Shown: positions 7,293 to 17,174, numbered from the stretch's first letter. The stretch: DNA of 64,000 nucleotides from Bacteroidaceae bacterium (GCA_017938245.1 JAGBBX010000015.1:1-64000); one strand, 5' to 3'. Numbers and translations: made by a program. Notes: generated by a model from the letters alone, not told the origin.

Positions 7293-8981
7293 ATGAATAT
7301 AATAAAATATTTTAAACATCTTATTATCTTTCTGATTGATGCAACTGTTTCAGTATTCATCTTTCAAATAGTAGCACTGCTAATCTCCTATTTTTACTTT
7401 CTCCCTCCTTTCCCAGGGATATGTATTGTATGGATATTGTATTATATCATTGCCTATTGGAAATATAGAAGAACATTAGGACAAGCATTCTTTAATGCCG
7501 GGATAACAACGAAAGATAATAAACAACCGTTAGTGCTCAGGATTATTTTTAGAGAAGCGTTTACATCTTTTCCAGCGATAATGTTGTGGATACTGGGGTG
7601 GAATCAACTCATTGCATCCAGAGTTTTCTTCGTACTTTTAGTTTGCCTTTTGTTGCTACGATTTAGAAGAAAAATATTCGGAATATCCGTACAAGATAAT
7701 AAGGCATTGTCTGAGCGTAAATGCATATTGAGACTAAGACAAGTTTATTTCCTATTGATAATAACCGGTATTGTTGCCCGCTTTTTGAATATTATTGGCA
7801 CCAATGATGAAGCTATTTATACCGATTCACCATTATACGCTTCCCCCCGTCCCACTCCACACTCTGTTGGAAGATATGTGGATTTCTTAAAAGACAACCG
7901 AAAGGACATCAATGATTATGTAATGGGACTTTTTGATAAGTATGACCATATAATATTGTGTGAACGGCATCATCAGGAAATGACTCAATATGATATGATT
8001 TACAATTTGGTTACAGACAAACGATTTGTTGATAAAGTTGGAGTTATGTTTACAGAAATCGGTTGCGTTGAATCACGAAAAGCATATAAAGAATTTGTGG
8101 ACACGACCTATCCTAACGATACACTTGTCGAAAAAGGACTTGCATCATTTATGACTGAAAACCAATCCGTTCATCTTCTTTGGCCTAATACCAATTGGTT
8201 TAGTTTTCTTAAAAGGATGTATTACTTTAATCATCATAACCCGAAACAAGTGGAAATCCTTTTTGCTGACAGGAATTGGCTGGATAGAAGTATGTTGGAA
8301 GCCAGAGATAGTATTATGGCTGACAATATTATCTCCACAATATTATCGGACAGCATACAGAAATCTCTGATTATCATGAACTATAGACATGCTTATCTTA
8401 CATCTGGCAATTGTGGAAATTACATATCGCAGAAATTCCCAGATAAAGTTGCCAATGTCTTGATAAATTTTGGGAAAGCAGACTTAATTTCTGCAATCAT
8501 AAAGCCAGGAAATGAAATGATTAAACCAATCCAGTATGGGAAATGGGATGTAGCATTCGAACAAACAGAAGATTCAGACTTCGCTTTTGACTTTAGTGAA
8601 TCTCCTTTTGGAAAGGATAGATTCGATCATTTTTTTATTCCAACAAGTTCAGTTAATACTCTTCAATATCAGGATATATTTAATGGCTTTATTTACTACA
8701 AGGCACCAGAAGAACAATACACAAGCTTGGGGTACCCTTATATATTCGATTCCGGGAATATAAAAAAGTTGAAGAATAGAGAACAGATATTGAAAGGCTA
8801 TTCCTTAGAATCGTGGGAATTTCTGAAAGATGGATTGATTGTTACGGAAGGTAAGGAGATATATTACGAGATATATCAAATGGAAAATTTCGTCTTCTTG
8901 GGAGTATGTATTCTATCTTTCATCTTGAATCTTGGCTTAATTATATTAGAAGGAAAATATAGACTTGCTGATTTACACTGA
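7293..8981 (+). CDS. membrane protein: RDD-like N-terminus plus ChaN/Tiki-like domain
   Basis: 562 residues from the preferred Met at 7293 (an earlier Met at 7233 adds 20 unlikely residues). Residues about 5-140 hold four hydrophobic segments and an RDD-like pattern (IIFLIDATVS..., YRRTLGQAFFNAGI). One more segment follows near 160. The large middle region contains YDHIILCERHHQEMTQYDM and VGVMFTEIGCVESR, which resembles the haem-uptake/Tiki-type ChaN or erythromycin-esterase-like fold, and later IIMNYRHAYLTSG. A final membrane segment is near the C-terminus (FVFLGVCILSFILNLGLIIL). The combination is not one I recognise as a named family. The soluble domain likely faces the periplasm. Function unknown. 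Confidence 0.6.
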   Translation: MNIIKYFKHLIIFLIDATVSVFIFQIVALLISYFYFLPPFPGICIVWILYYIIAYWKYRRTLGQAFFNAGITTKDNKQPLVLRIIFREAFTSFPAIMLWILGWNQLIASRVFFVLLVCLLLLRFRRKIFGISVQDNKALSERKCILRLRQVYFLLIITGIVARFLNIIGTNDEAIYTDSPLYASPRPTPHSVGRYVDFLKDNRKDINDYVMGLFDKYDHIILCERHHQEMTQYDMIYNLVTDKRFVDKVGVMFTEIGCVESRKAYKEFVDTTYPNDTLVEKGLASFMTENQSVHLLWPNTNWFSFLKRMYYFNHHNPKQVEILFADRNWLDRSMLEARDSIMADNIISTILSDSIQKSLIIMNYRHAYLTSGNCGNYISQKFPDKVANVLINFGKADLISAIIKPGNEMIKPIQYGKWDVAFEQTEDSDFAFDFSESPFGKDRFDHFFIPTSSVNTLQYQDIFNGFIYYKAPEEQYTSLGYPYIFDSGNIKKLKNREQILKGYSLESWEFLKDGLIVTEGKEIYYEIYQMENFVFLGVCILSFILNLGLIILEGKYRLADLH

Positions 8982-9014
8982 ATTATAAAAATTGTTGGAT
9001 TAAAATTAGTTCTT

Positions 9015-9458
9015 ATGATGAATATTTATACAGCAGTATTGACTTTAGTTCTCTTATTGGTCTCACCCAAAATGATGGCACAACAAAATTTTCAAACACT
9101 AATAGATGACTGCTATCATTCTTTGGAGTTACAAGATAGTATTTCTTTTGTCAAAACATTCAGAGAATAAATGGACAGGAACGTTAAGTATTATAACAAC
9201 AATAACAAACTGCAAGCACTGCTGCACCTTACAAAAGCCATCAACAGCATTCCCATCGACGACGGAAGTCACGGTGAGATTAATCTTTATAACAACATCT
9301 GTTATATTCTGGGTAACATATACATAGATATGGGAATATTCGACAAGGCCTACTACTATCTATTGCACGATATGATTGAGGACGACGAAGATTCCGATTT
9401 TGCAAAAGACCTTTTGAATATGATAAATGGCGAAAATAGTGAGCAAGAGTTGAATTAG
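9015..9458 (+). pseudogene. small secreted protein split by an in-frame stop
   Basis: ATG at 9015 opens a 51-codon frame with a signal peptide (MMNIYTAVLTLVLLLVSPKMMAQ) and then FQTLIDDCYHSLELQDSISF. It ends in TAA at 9168-9170. The next codon, 9171, is ATG in the same frame and runs to 9458 (LQALLHLTKAINSIP, NICYILGNIYIDMGIFDKAYY), which looks like a tetratricopeptide-type helical pair. Both parts together make a plausible 147-residue exported TPR-like protein interrupted by one stop codon. Alternatively the second part is made alone without a signal peptide. It lies 34 bases after the membrane protein, so the two may share a transcript. Confidence 0.5.
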
Positions 9459-9591
9459 ATGATTGGATAATAATACATTTATAAGATATATAATTTAAAA
9501 AAAATAGCTAAAGACTATATAAAATACTATGATAAAGGGACTTTTATATAATATCTCTATCACTTAAGTTGTAATTCGTTTTAACAACATT

Positions 9592-10710
9592 TTACAGCTC
9601 ATTAGAAGTAACAAAATTCATAATGGTATCTACCGCCTCGTCGGGATTATCGGTAAGCGAAAGAAGCAGATTCTTATAACACCCCTTACAATGCAATGAT
9701 GTCAGCATTGAGTAAACGGGGAACCTCCTGGTCCAATATTCGCTGCCGAAAAAGACCATCGGGCTGGCATATCCGCAGGTGAGATAGTGATTTTGTGCCG
9801 CATCCTGGAAAATCTCCTGCATCGTTCCGGCGCTTCCCGGCGAGTATATCACCCCACCCTTTGCTATTGCCAATAGTCCATCCTCGCGTATGCTGTTATC
9901 AAAATATTTTGCAATGTGCGTTGCAAAAGGTGTTGCCGGCTCGTGACCGTAGAACCACGTGGGAATACCAATGCTTCTATACTCTCCTACACGCGGGAAA
10001 CGCTCCATCACCTCAAATGCCGAAGAGAGCCACCCTGCATCCTTATAGGATGGAGAGGATACCAATAAAGCAAGAGATTCATCTACTACTGCATCGGGAC
10101 GTCCTGCCAGCCAAGCGCCAAGATGGGTAGCCTCCATTGCTCCCGGGCCGCCTCCTGTTACCATTAGCGCGCCACGCTCGGTAAGATGCTTGCCCATAAT
10201 CACCACACTGCGATAGGTGGCATCGGTGCGCAAAAGAGCGTGTCCACCCATAACAGCAACAATGCTACGCTCGTCGTACAACGAAAGCATATCATAGAGA
10301 GCATCGCTTATCGAGTGGTCGTGCATAGTACGGGCAAAAGTCTCGGCAATATCACCAGCCTGCTTACCTTTATTCATATAATGAGCATACACCCTTGCAT
10401 CGAAACAAGAGGAGTAGCTATCGGGAGCTTTTGCATCAAATCCTCTGTAAAGTTCGGCTGGCGAGTATAGAGAAGCGCGAAACATATTATACGGTACATT
10501 CATCTTGGGAAAGAAGTAACAATCCTCGTCCAAGCACCGACGCACCTCTTCGGGCATAGTACAACCAAAGAAGATACAATCCGAGAATCGGCAACAGATA
10601 GCCTCGCGACCAAACTCGATGTTCTGAAAAGCGTAATGCCTAAAGATATGACCCGGAACAATGAGTTCGGCAATAGCATTATAATTCTCTATCTCGATAT
10701 ATTTATCCAT
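9592..10710 (-). CDS. LOG-family protein (lysine decarboxylase-like fold)
   Basis: 372 residues. The C-terminal two thirds are a Rossmann-type LOG domain: IVAVMGGHALLRTDATYR, VTGGGPGAMEATHLGAW and SPGSAGTMQEIFQDA, the last two matching the GGGxGxM and PGGxGTxxE nucleotide-binding motifs with small changes. LOG proteins cleave nucleoside 5'-monophosphates to base and ribose phosphate, or have unknown nucleotide substrates. The first 130 residues form an extra N-terminal region (MDKYIEIENYNAIAELIVPG) that resembles the longer LOG group seen in Bacteroidales and Proteobacteria. A TAAGTTTG box on the minus strand at 10746-10753 is a likely -7 element, giving a short leader. It appears monocistronic. 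Confidence 0.8.
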   Translation of the reverse strand: MDKYIEIENYNAIAELIVPGHIFRHYAFQNIEFGREAICCRFSDCIFFGCTMPEEVRRCLDEDCYFFPKMNVPYNMFRASLYSPAELYRGFDAKAPDSYSSCFDARVYAHYMNKGKQAGDIAETFARTMHDHSISDALYDMLSLYDERSIVAVMGGHALLRTDATYRSVVIMGKHLTERGALMVTGGGPGAMEATHLGAWLAGRPDAVVDESLALLVSSPSYKDAGWLSSAFEVMERFPRVGEYRSIGIPTWFYGHEPATPFATHIAKYFDNSIREDGLLAIAKGGVIYSPGSAGTMQEIFQDAAQNHYLTCGYASPMVFFGSEYWTRRFPVYSMLTSLHCKGCYKNLLLSLTDNPDEAVDTIMNFVTSNEL

Positions 10711-10817
10711 AACAGTTTCTTTATATTCCTTAAGTTATATTTCTACAAACTTAAATAAAAATAAATATTTTATATATGTTTCTTGAGTAATTTTAGTTGT
10801 AGAATCGTTTATAAATA

Positions 10818-10878
10818 CAAAAAAACAGTCCTACCCGAGAGTAGGACTGTTAGGTTCGACTAACCAAACTGTTTTTTT
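10818..10878 (-). terminator. nested hairpin terminator after the BspA-like gene
   Basis: CAGTCCTAC (10826-10834) pairs with GTAGGACTG (10841-10849). An outer pairing joins the A-rich CAGT at 10818-10829 to ACTGTTTTTTT at 10868-10878. On the minus strand the hairpin follows the BspA-like gene by about 35 bases and is flanked by T and A runs on both sides, so it could stop transcription in either direction. Confidence 0.75.
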
Positions 10879-10912
10879 ACTCCTCAATTCGAAAAGAGGT
10901 TAAGTGGAGCAA

Positions 10913-13400
10913 TTATTTTATTAATACCTTTTTACCGTTCACAATGTAGATACCCTTTGCGGGATTCTCTACTCGGCTGCCGCTGAGGTCGTAATAAACA
11001 GCCTCGTCCTGCTCGCTCTCGATACTTTCTATGGCTGTTGTGCCGCTAAAGTCGAAGCGGTAACCGTTGCTCAACTGAGAGCCTGGGTCGCTTGTGTCGA
11101 GATTACCATCGCCCACATTAAGCTCGCTCAAAAGCATATAAGCTCGGTTGGCGTTGTTTTTGAATGTTCCATCGGTTAATTTTGCGCGATACATTCCAAC
11201 AACACCATCAACCATTGAAAGGACGTATGCAACGCTGCCCGACTGAGGTTCAACGTATGTATCGGCCACTGTTCCACGCAGCAGATTATCGCTGATAGCC
11301 TCGGGTGTCTCATCGCTATAAGCAAATGAGTAGGTACCCTCGCCGGCTTTGATAATTACCGCGGTATTTGCAGGGATAACACCCTCTACAAGCTGCATCT
11401 TCATATAGTCACTCTCGACGCGGTTAGCGGTATAAGCCTTGGCACCCGCGGGAATCTTCACAGCCTTGTCTAAATACATTGTGGCGTACCCGGCGGACGA
11501 AACAGTAAGGGAATATTCCGCAGTGCTCATTTCTACAATATTTGTAAAGTTGCTCCAACCGTCGGTTGCAGCGTATGTGCTCTTGGCACCTGCGGGCACG
11601 TATAGGGTGCAAGCCTCATTATCTATTCCCGAAAAAGCCACGGTATTGATTGCAAATAAATCCTCGGCTGCAATACACGAAACAACACTTGTAAGAGACG
11701 TGCAACCACTGAACGCCCACGCGCCGATGCTTGTAACACTGCTTGGAATTTCAATGCTTGTAAGGCCGGTGCAATAAGCGAACGCACTCCCGCCGATGCT
11801 TGTAACACTGCTTGGAATTTCAATGCTTGTAAGGCCGTCGCAATGATAGAACGTATAGTTGCCTATGCTTGTAACACTGCTTGGAATTTCAATGCTTGTA
11901 AGGACGGTGCAATGAGCGAACGCACTATTGCCGATGCTTGTAACACTGCTTGGAATTTCAATGCTTGTAAGTCCGTTGCAATAAAAGAACGCACTCTCGC
12001 CTATGCTTGTTACACTGCTTGGAATTTCAATGCTTGTAAGGCTGTAGCAATGATAGAACGCACTATTGCCGATGCTTGTTACACCCTCGGGGATAATAGT
12101 ATTTTTAAAACCCGCTATCAAAGTATTTGATGCAGTCTCAATAATGGCATTACAATTATTGCGACTATCATAAATGGTATTTCCCTCATCGACAACAATG
12201 CTTGTAAGGCCGGTGCAACCACGGAACGCCCTCTCTCCTATGCTTGTAACACTGCTTGGAATTTCAATGCTTGTAAGGCCGCTGCAACTACCGAACGCAC
12301 TCTCGCCTATGCTTGTAACACCGCTTGGAATTTCAATGCTTGTAAGGCCGCAATATTCGAACGCATAGTCGCCTATGCTTGTAACACTGCTTGGAATTTC
12401 AATGCTTGTAAGGCCTGGGCAATAATTGAACGCACTCTCGCCTATGCTTGTAACACTGCTTGGAATTTCAATGCTTGTAAGGCCGGTGCAATCAGCGAGC
12501 GCACTATTGCCGATGCTTGTAACGCCCTCCTCGATAGTTACGCTGGTGATGTTCTCTTTATTGCTGTACCACGGTACGCGGTTGGCATCGTTGTCGGCAT
12601 AGTTGTACATTGCGCCCACGCCAAAGATTGTGAGCACGCCCGTCTCCTCATTGAGTGCCCAATAGGCGTCGTCGCCACACTTTCCGTTAAACTCGACAAT
12701 ATTTTCAAAAGCGTTCCAACCGTCAAAGCTCTCGTATGTACTCTTTGCACCTGCGGGCACGTAGAGGGTGCAAGTCTCATTATTGACACTTTGGAAAGCA
12801 TAGTCACCGGGAGTAAAAAGTTTATTGGCAGGAATATACGAAATAATACGTTTAAGACCGGAACAACCACTGAACACACTAATGCCGATGCTTGTTACAC
12901 TGCTTGGAATTTCAATGCTTGTAAGGCCGGTGCAATAATAGAACGCATTGTCGCCTATGCTTGTAACGCCCTCGGGAATAATAGTATTTTTACAACCCGC
13001 TATCAATGTATTTGATGCAGTCTCAATAATGGCATTACAATTCTTGTGACTATCATAAATGGTATTTCCCTCATCGACAACAATGCTTGTAAGGTTCCGG
13101 CAATCTTCGAACGCCCTCTCGCCGATGCTTGTAACACTGCTTGGAATTTCAATGCTTGTAAGGATCATACAACTACTGAACGCCCACTTACCTATGCTTG
13201 TAACACTGCTTGGTATTTCAATGCTTGTAAGGCCGGTGCAATAATAGAACGCATCGTTACCGATGCTTGTAACACTGCTTGGAATTTCAATGCTTGTAAG
13301 GCCGTGGCAACCTTCGAACGCACCATTGCCGATGCTTGTAACACTATAAGTGATACTATTGTAAGTAACACTTGCGGGAATAGTTACTGCACCGGAGTAT
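10913..13400 (-). repeat. tandem 69-base coding repeats inside the BspA-like gene
   Basis: On the plus strand a unit containing TGCTTGTAACACTGCTTGG and AATTTCAATGCTTGTAAGG returns every 69 bases, in arrays at about 11700-12090, 12200-12520 and 12880-13340, with short variable stretches of about 30 bases between. The near-identical 37-base core with variable gaps mimics a CRISPR array but encodes LTSIEIPSSVTSIG repeats in frame. Confidence 0.85.
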
Positions 13401-13552
13401 TTGTTACTACCGCTTGTTACCTCAACGGTTTTATCCTCAGAGGATAAAATGTTGTAATAAATTCCATCGACCTCAAAATCCGCGGCACCTGCCACTGTGC
13501 AACAAAGCAGTAGCAGGGCTGTCATTAGTTGCTTTAAGTAATTTTGTGTCAT
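10913..13552 (-). CDS. BspA-family leucine-rich-repeat surface protein
   Basis: 879 residues. A Sec signal peptide (MTQNYLKQLMTALLLLCCTVAGA) precedes two blocks of 23-residue TPLRR/LRR_5 repeats of the form LTSIEIPSSVTSIGxxAFxxC, about 7 and 12 repeats. Each block contains a longer VDEGNTIYDS... insert and a CTLYVPAGAKSTY cap. A beta-rich region follows (about 680-810). The C-terminus YYDLSGSRVENPAKGIYIV then NGKKVLIK is the motif common on exported Bacteroidales proteins. BspA-type repeats bind host matrix proteins or other bacteria in some oral species. The repeats are nearly identical at DNA level (period 69 bases), so copy number may change by recombination. Confidence 0.9.
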   Translation of the reverse strand: MTQNYLKQLMTALLLLCCTVAGAADFEVDGIYYNILSSEDKTVEVTSGSNKYSGAVTIPASVTYNSITYSVTSIGNGAFEGCHGLTSIEIPSSVTSIGNDAFYYCTGLTSIEIPSSVTSIGKWAFSSCMILTSIEIPSSVTSIGERAFEDCRNLTSIVVDEGNTIYDSHKNCNAIIETASNTLIAGCKNTIIPEGVTSIGDNAFYYCTGLTSIEIPSSVTSIGISVFSGCSGLKRIISYIPANKLFTPGDYAFQSVNNETCTLYVPAGAKSTYESFDGWNAFENIVEFNGKCGDDAYWALNEETGVLTIFGVGAMYNYADNDANRVPWYSNKENITSVTIEEGVTSIGNSALADCTGLTSIEIPSSVTSIGESAFNYCPGLTSIEIPSSVTSIGDYAFEYCGLTSIEIPSGVTSIGESAFGSCSGLTSIEIPSSVTSIGERAFRGCTGLTSIVVDEGNTIYDSRNNCNAIIETASNTLIAGFKNTIIPEGVTSIGNSAFYHCYSLTSIEIPSSVTSIGESAFFYCNGLTSIEIPSSVTSIGNSAFAHCTVLTSIEIPSSVTSIGNYTFYHCDGLTSIEIPSSVTSIGGSAFAYCTGLTSIEIPSSVTSIGAWAFSGCTSLTSVVSCIAAEDLFAINTVAFSGIDNEACTLYVPAGAKSTYAATDGWSNFTNIVEMSTAEYSLTVSSAGYATMYLDKAVKIPAGAKAYTANRVESDYMKMQLVEGVIPANTAVIIKAGEGTYSFAYSDETPEAISDNLLRGTVADTYVEPQSGSVAYVLSMVDGVVGMYRAKLTDGTFKNNANRAYMLLSELNVGDGNLDTSDPGSQLSNGYRFDFSGTTAIESIESEQDEAVYYDLSGSRVENPAKGIYIVNGKKVLIK

Positions 13553-13673
13553 AATTTTATTTTATAAAATGTTATATCATAATCAAACGCAAAAACCAAC
13601 AGCATTTGCGTACAACTTGCGCGTGTTAACACTCTCAGACGGCAATTGTATTAAACGTCTTATTATCTTTTAC

Positions 13674-14306
13674 TTACTTTTTTTTCATTCCCTTATATAT
13701 CAATACAGCAAGCACAACAAGTACAACAACAGCAATACCGATGCCAATCTCCTTGCTATACTTCTCGACTGCTTCCATCACCTCGGCCTCTGTTGTCAAT
13801 CCGGGAATCTGTGCCATTGCATAACCAAGAGCAGCAAGAACAATGTTCCAAGCACCGGCACCAAGTGCTGTAAAGAGCACAAATTTACCGAGCCCCATAC
13901 GTGCAAGACCCGCAGGAATTGAAATAAGCTGACGTACAGCAGGAATAAGACGACCCACAAATGTTGAAACAGCACCGTGCTTGTCGAAATACTCCTCGGC
14001 ATACTTTACCTTTGCCTCGTCAATCAGACATAAATGTCCAAAGCGGCTGTTGGCAAATTTATACACGATGGGACGTCCCAACCACAAAGCCAAATAATAA
14101 TTTATAAATGCTCCGATTAGCGCGCCAAGTGTAGCAAAGAGTACCACCAGCACTATATTCATATCACCGCTCACAGTAGCCTTCCACGCGGCAGGAGGCA
14201 CCACAGCCTCCGATGGGAAAGGTATAAAAGAACTCTCGACAGCCATAAAAAAAGTTACTGTCCAATAATTTAAATGCTCAAGACAAAATTGTATCAAAGA
14301 TTCCAT
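13674..14306 (-). CDS. DedA-family membrane protein
   Basis: 210 residues with the DedA/SNARE-associated (VTT) fold. Visible markers are the N-terminal FFMAVESSFIPFPSEAV, the central GRPIVYKFANSRFG and the signature FVGRLIPAVRQLISIPAGLAR. There are five to six hydrophobic segments, the last near the C-terminus (IGIGIAVVVLVVLAVLIYKG). Family members are inner-membrane lipid-flippase-like proteins; some move undecaprenyl phosphate or phosphatidylethanolamine and affect envelope and drug tolerance. It is on the same strand as the calcium ATPase gene upstream, with 71 bases between, so possibly co-transcribed. Substrate cannot be told from sequence. Confidence 0.88.
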   Translation of the reverse strand: MESLIQFCLEHLNYWTVTFFMAVESSFIPFPSEAVVPPAAWKATVSGDMNIVLVVLFATLGALIGAFINYYLALWLGRPIVYKFANSRFGHLCLIDEAKVKYAEEYFDKHGAVSTFVGRLIPAVRQLISIPAGLARMGLGKFVLFTALGAGAWNIVLAALGYAMAQIPGLTTEAEVMEAVEKYSKEIGIGIAVVVLVVLAVLIYKGMKKK

Positions 14307-14377
14307 ACTTTTTCTTAATTAGGCAATTATATACAAAACTACTCAATTACTTTATAAAACTCGACAAAAGAACTCGC

Positions 14378-17056
14378 TTATCTCGGAGCAAAAAATCTCC
14401 TACGAATATAACCCACAAGAATTCCCACCAAAAGTACCGGAGAGGTTGCAACAGTAATCTGCACCCAATCTTTTATACCAAGCGGCTCTACACTGAACAT
14501 TTCTCCTCCAAATTCAACTATCAACACCTGACCAATGAATATAAGCAACAATATAAATAGAAATGTACGCTCTTTCAGTATTCCGCTGAAAGTCCACTTA
14601 TCGGTCATAAAAGCCTTTGCGTTAAAGAGGTTCCACCATTGCAACATTACAAAGAATGTAAAGAAGAACGACATATTACGCATTGTCATTCCACCATTGG
14701 CATTCATATAGAGAAGAAGCCCCATAAGCGCTGCAAAAAAGAGTGCTGCTACCGAGAATATCGTACAAGCCATATTACGCGTAACAATAAAATCGCTGTT
14801 CTTGCGGGGTTTCTCATTCATCACGCTCTCGCTGGGAGAGAGCGAGGCCAACGCACAAGATGCAAAAGTGTCCATAATAAGGTTTACCCACAACATCTGA
14901 GTGATTGTCAGCGGAGAGGATGTTCCAATGAGTGAGCCAAACATTACAATAAGGCAAGCCACCACATTTATGGTAAGCTGGAACAGCAGGAAACGCTGAA
15001 TATTCTTATAGAGCGAACGTCCCCACATCACAGCACGTACAATGCTGCTAAAGGAGTTATCGATAATTGTTATATCACTCGCCTCCTTCGCAACCGATGT
15101 ACCGTCGCCCATAGAGAGTCCCACTTGTGCAGCCTTAAGTGCCGGAGCATCATTTGTACCATCGCCCGTAACAGCAACCACCTCACCCTGCTCTTGCAGC
15201 AGACGCACCAGCCGCTGTTTATCCATAGGACGTGCACGACACATTATTTTCAGTCTCTTTATACGCTGCACAGCCTCCTCGTCACTAAGTGCCTCGAAAG
15301 CCGGGCCAGTGATTACCGCATCTCCGGCTTCTGAACCATTTAAGATTCCAATCTGTCGGCCAATCTCCGAAGCTGTGCCGGGGGTATCTCCGGTAACAAT
15401 TTTAATATCAATTCCGGCAGATAAACAACGCGAAACAGCATCGGGAACGTCACTGCGCACAGGGTCGGAAATAGCAGCAAAACCTATATATTTAAGGTCT
15501 AATCCACTCACAAGGCGACCATTGCTATATGGTGCATCATTTTCATCCTCGCGCAGCACAGCGTATGCAAAACCCAATGTACGCATAGCCTTACTCTGAT
15601 ACTCAAGCAATTTTCGTTCTATAGCTTCGCGACACTCGTCGATGCTCTTATCCCCTGCTGCAGTCTCAACAGCATTACACATCGAGAGAACAATCTCGGG
15701 GGCGCCTTTTACATAAAGAATGCGTTTACCAGAGTGTGCCGACCTCACCACCGTTGCCATATATTTGCGTTCAGTAGAAAAGGTGAGCACACTCAGCACA
15801 TCGGGCTCGGCACGCAGCGGAGCATAGTCAATGCCTTGCTTATCCATCCATAGCAACAATGCACACTCAGTAGGATTACCGATTGTCTCTACCCCACTCG
15901 CCGACCTATCGAGATTGGCTGTTGAGTTTACGGCAATCCCCTCCATTATCAAGTTACGACTCTCGGAAGTGGGATTCTTGGTATCGAGAGGAAAGAAATC
16001 GGCTTCGTACACCTGCATACGATTCTGTGTAAGTGTTCCTGTCTTATCGGTACAGATTACCGTTGCTGCACCCATTGTCTCGCAGGCGTGCATCTTGCGC
16101 ACCAGGTTATTTGTCTTTAGCATACGGTTCATACTAAGTGCCAGGCTCAGTGTAACACTCATAGGTAGTCCCTCGGGCACAGACACAACAATAAGTGTTA
16201 CGGCAATCATAAAGTTGCTTAGAAGTTCCGAACCTATTTGCAACCACGACAACTCGCTAAAATTCCACAATCCTTTTATCGAAAGCAGAATGAATGTAAT
16301 TGCAGCGACAGAATAGCCCACCTTGCTTATTAGGCCAGCCAGTCTCTTCAGCTGCATCTGTAGCGGTGTTTCAAGGTTATTTTCTATCAACGAGCCGTGA
16401 TTCACCTTGCCATATTCGGTAGCATCGCCAACAGTGGTGACACGCATCACACCGTTTCCATCGACCACAGTGGTACTGCGCATAGCCATATTCGACGGAT
16501 AGGTTGCCTCAGGGTCGAACTCCTCTTCAATTGTAGTCTTTGATATCACAGGCTCTCCCGTCAGTGTCGATTCGTTTATCTGCAAAGAGTTTGCCTCGAT
16601 AATCTCACCATCGGCCGGGACTTCGTCGCCCGTATTCAGTATGACAATATCCCCTACGACAATATCTTTTCGCGGAACCTGATGCACACCACCGTCGCGC
16701 TTCACCGTCACCGCAATGTCATCGTTTACCGTATTCAATCGGTCAAAAGCATTGGCGGCCTTTACCTCAAAAGCGAATCCTATTACCGTTGCCAACAGCA
16801 CCGCCACAAAGATACCTATCGGCTCGAGAAAAGCCGAAAAGCCCTCTTGCTCGGGGCCGAAACAGTGGAAGCACGAGATTGCAAACGCAAGCACCAGCGC
16901 AACCAATAAAATAATAATTATTGGATCCTTGAATTTTTCCAAGAAACGTATCCACAGAGGAGTCTTTTCGGGCGGTGTCAAAATGTTAGCACCATAAAGG
17001 CGTCTCTGTTCTTCGACCTCTTTCGAGGTAAGTCCTTTAAATTGTTTATTTTCCAT
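14378..17056 (-). CDS. calcium-translocating P-type ATPase (PMCA/SERCA type)
   Basis: 892 residues with the full P-type ATPase layout: N-terminal cation-ATPase segment (FKGLTSKEVEEQRRLYGANI), TGE actuator motif (NESTLTGEPVISK), the M4 motif VSVPEGLPMSV typical of Ca2+ pumps, the phosphorylation motif ICTDKTGTLTQNRM, the KGAPE nucleotide-binding motif and the hinge VTGDGTNDAPALK, followed by the C-terminal membrane helices. It exports Ca2+ from the cytoplasm at the expense of ATP. The PEGLP motif and length favour the PMCA-like bacterial group over heavy-metal pumps. Complete and apparently normal. Confidence 0.9.
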   Translation of the reverse strand: MENKQFKGLTSKEVEEQRRLYGANILTPPEKTPLWIRFLEKFKDPIIIILLVALVLAFAISCFHCFGPEQEGFSAFLEPIGIFVAVLLATVIGFAFEVKAANAFDRLNTVNDDIAVTVKRDGGVHQVPRKDIVVGDIVILNTGDEVPADGEIIEANSLQINESTLTGEPVISKTTIEEEFDPEATYPSNMAMRSTTVVDGNGVMRVTTVGDATEYGKVNHGSLIENNLETPLQMQLKRLAGLISKVGYSVAAITFILLSIKGLWNFSELSWLQIGSELLSNFMIAVTLIVVSVPEGLPMSVTLSLALSMNRMLKTNNLVRKMHACETMGAATVICTDKTGTLTQNRMQVYEADFFPLDTKNPTSESRNLIMEGIAVNSTANLDRSASGVETIGNPTECALLLWMDKQGIDYAPLRAEPDVLSVLTFSTERKYMATVVRSAHSGKRILYVKGAPEIVLSMCNAVETAAGDKSIDECREAIERKLLEYQSKAMRTLGFAYAVLREDENDAPYSNGRLVSGLDLKYIGFAAISDPVRSDVPDAVSRCLSAGIDIKIVTGDTPGTASEIGRQIGILNGSEAGDAVITGPAFEALSDEEAVQRIKRLKIMCRARPMDKQRLVRLLQEQGEVVAVTGDGTNDAPALKAAQVGLSMGDGTSVAKEASDITIIDNSFSSIVRAVMWGRSLYKNIQRFLLFQLTINVVACLIVMFGSLIGTSSPLTITQMLWVNLIMDTFASCALASLSPSESVMNEKPRKNSDFIVTRNMACTIFSVAALFFAALMGLLLYMNANGGMTMRNMSFFFTFFVMLQWWNLFNAKAFMTDKWTFSGILKERTFLFILLLIFIGQVLIVEFGGEMFSVEPLGIKDWVQITVATSPVLLVGILVGYIRRRFFAPR

Positions 17057-17145
17057 TTGTTTGTATTAACAAAATACTTTTACCCTAAGAAACTAATTGC
17101 CAGAAGTCTCTTATCTTGCTAACGTAATTGTTTACAAAATTAACA

Positions 17146-17174
17146 CTCCTAAACGGGACCGGCCAATTTAGGAG
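17146..17174 (-). terminator. hairpin downstream of metH
   Basis: CTCCTAAA at 17146-17153 pairs with TTTAGGAG at 17167-17174, 28 bases after the metH stop on the minus strand. The T-run is interrupted (TTAATTTT), so this is a weak terminator candidate. Confidence 0.45.

Noticed and set aside
11680-13350. CRISPR-like pattern of about 37-base repeats and 30-base variable gaps
   Set aside because: The period is exactly 69 bases and is translated in one frame as BspA leucine-rich repeats with signal peptide and C-terminal domain; no cas genes are near.
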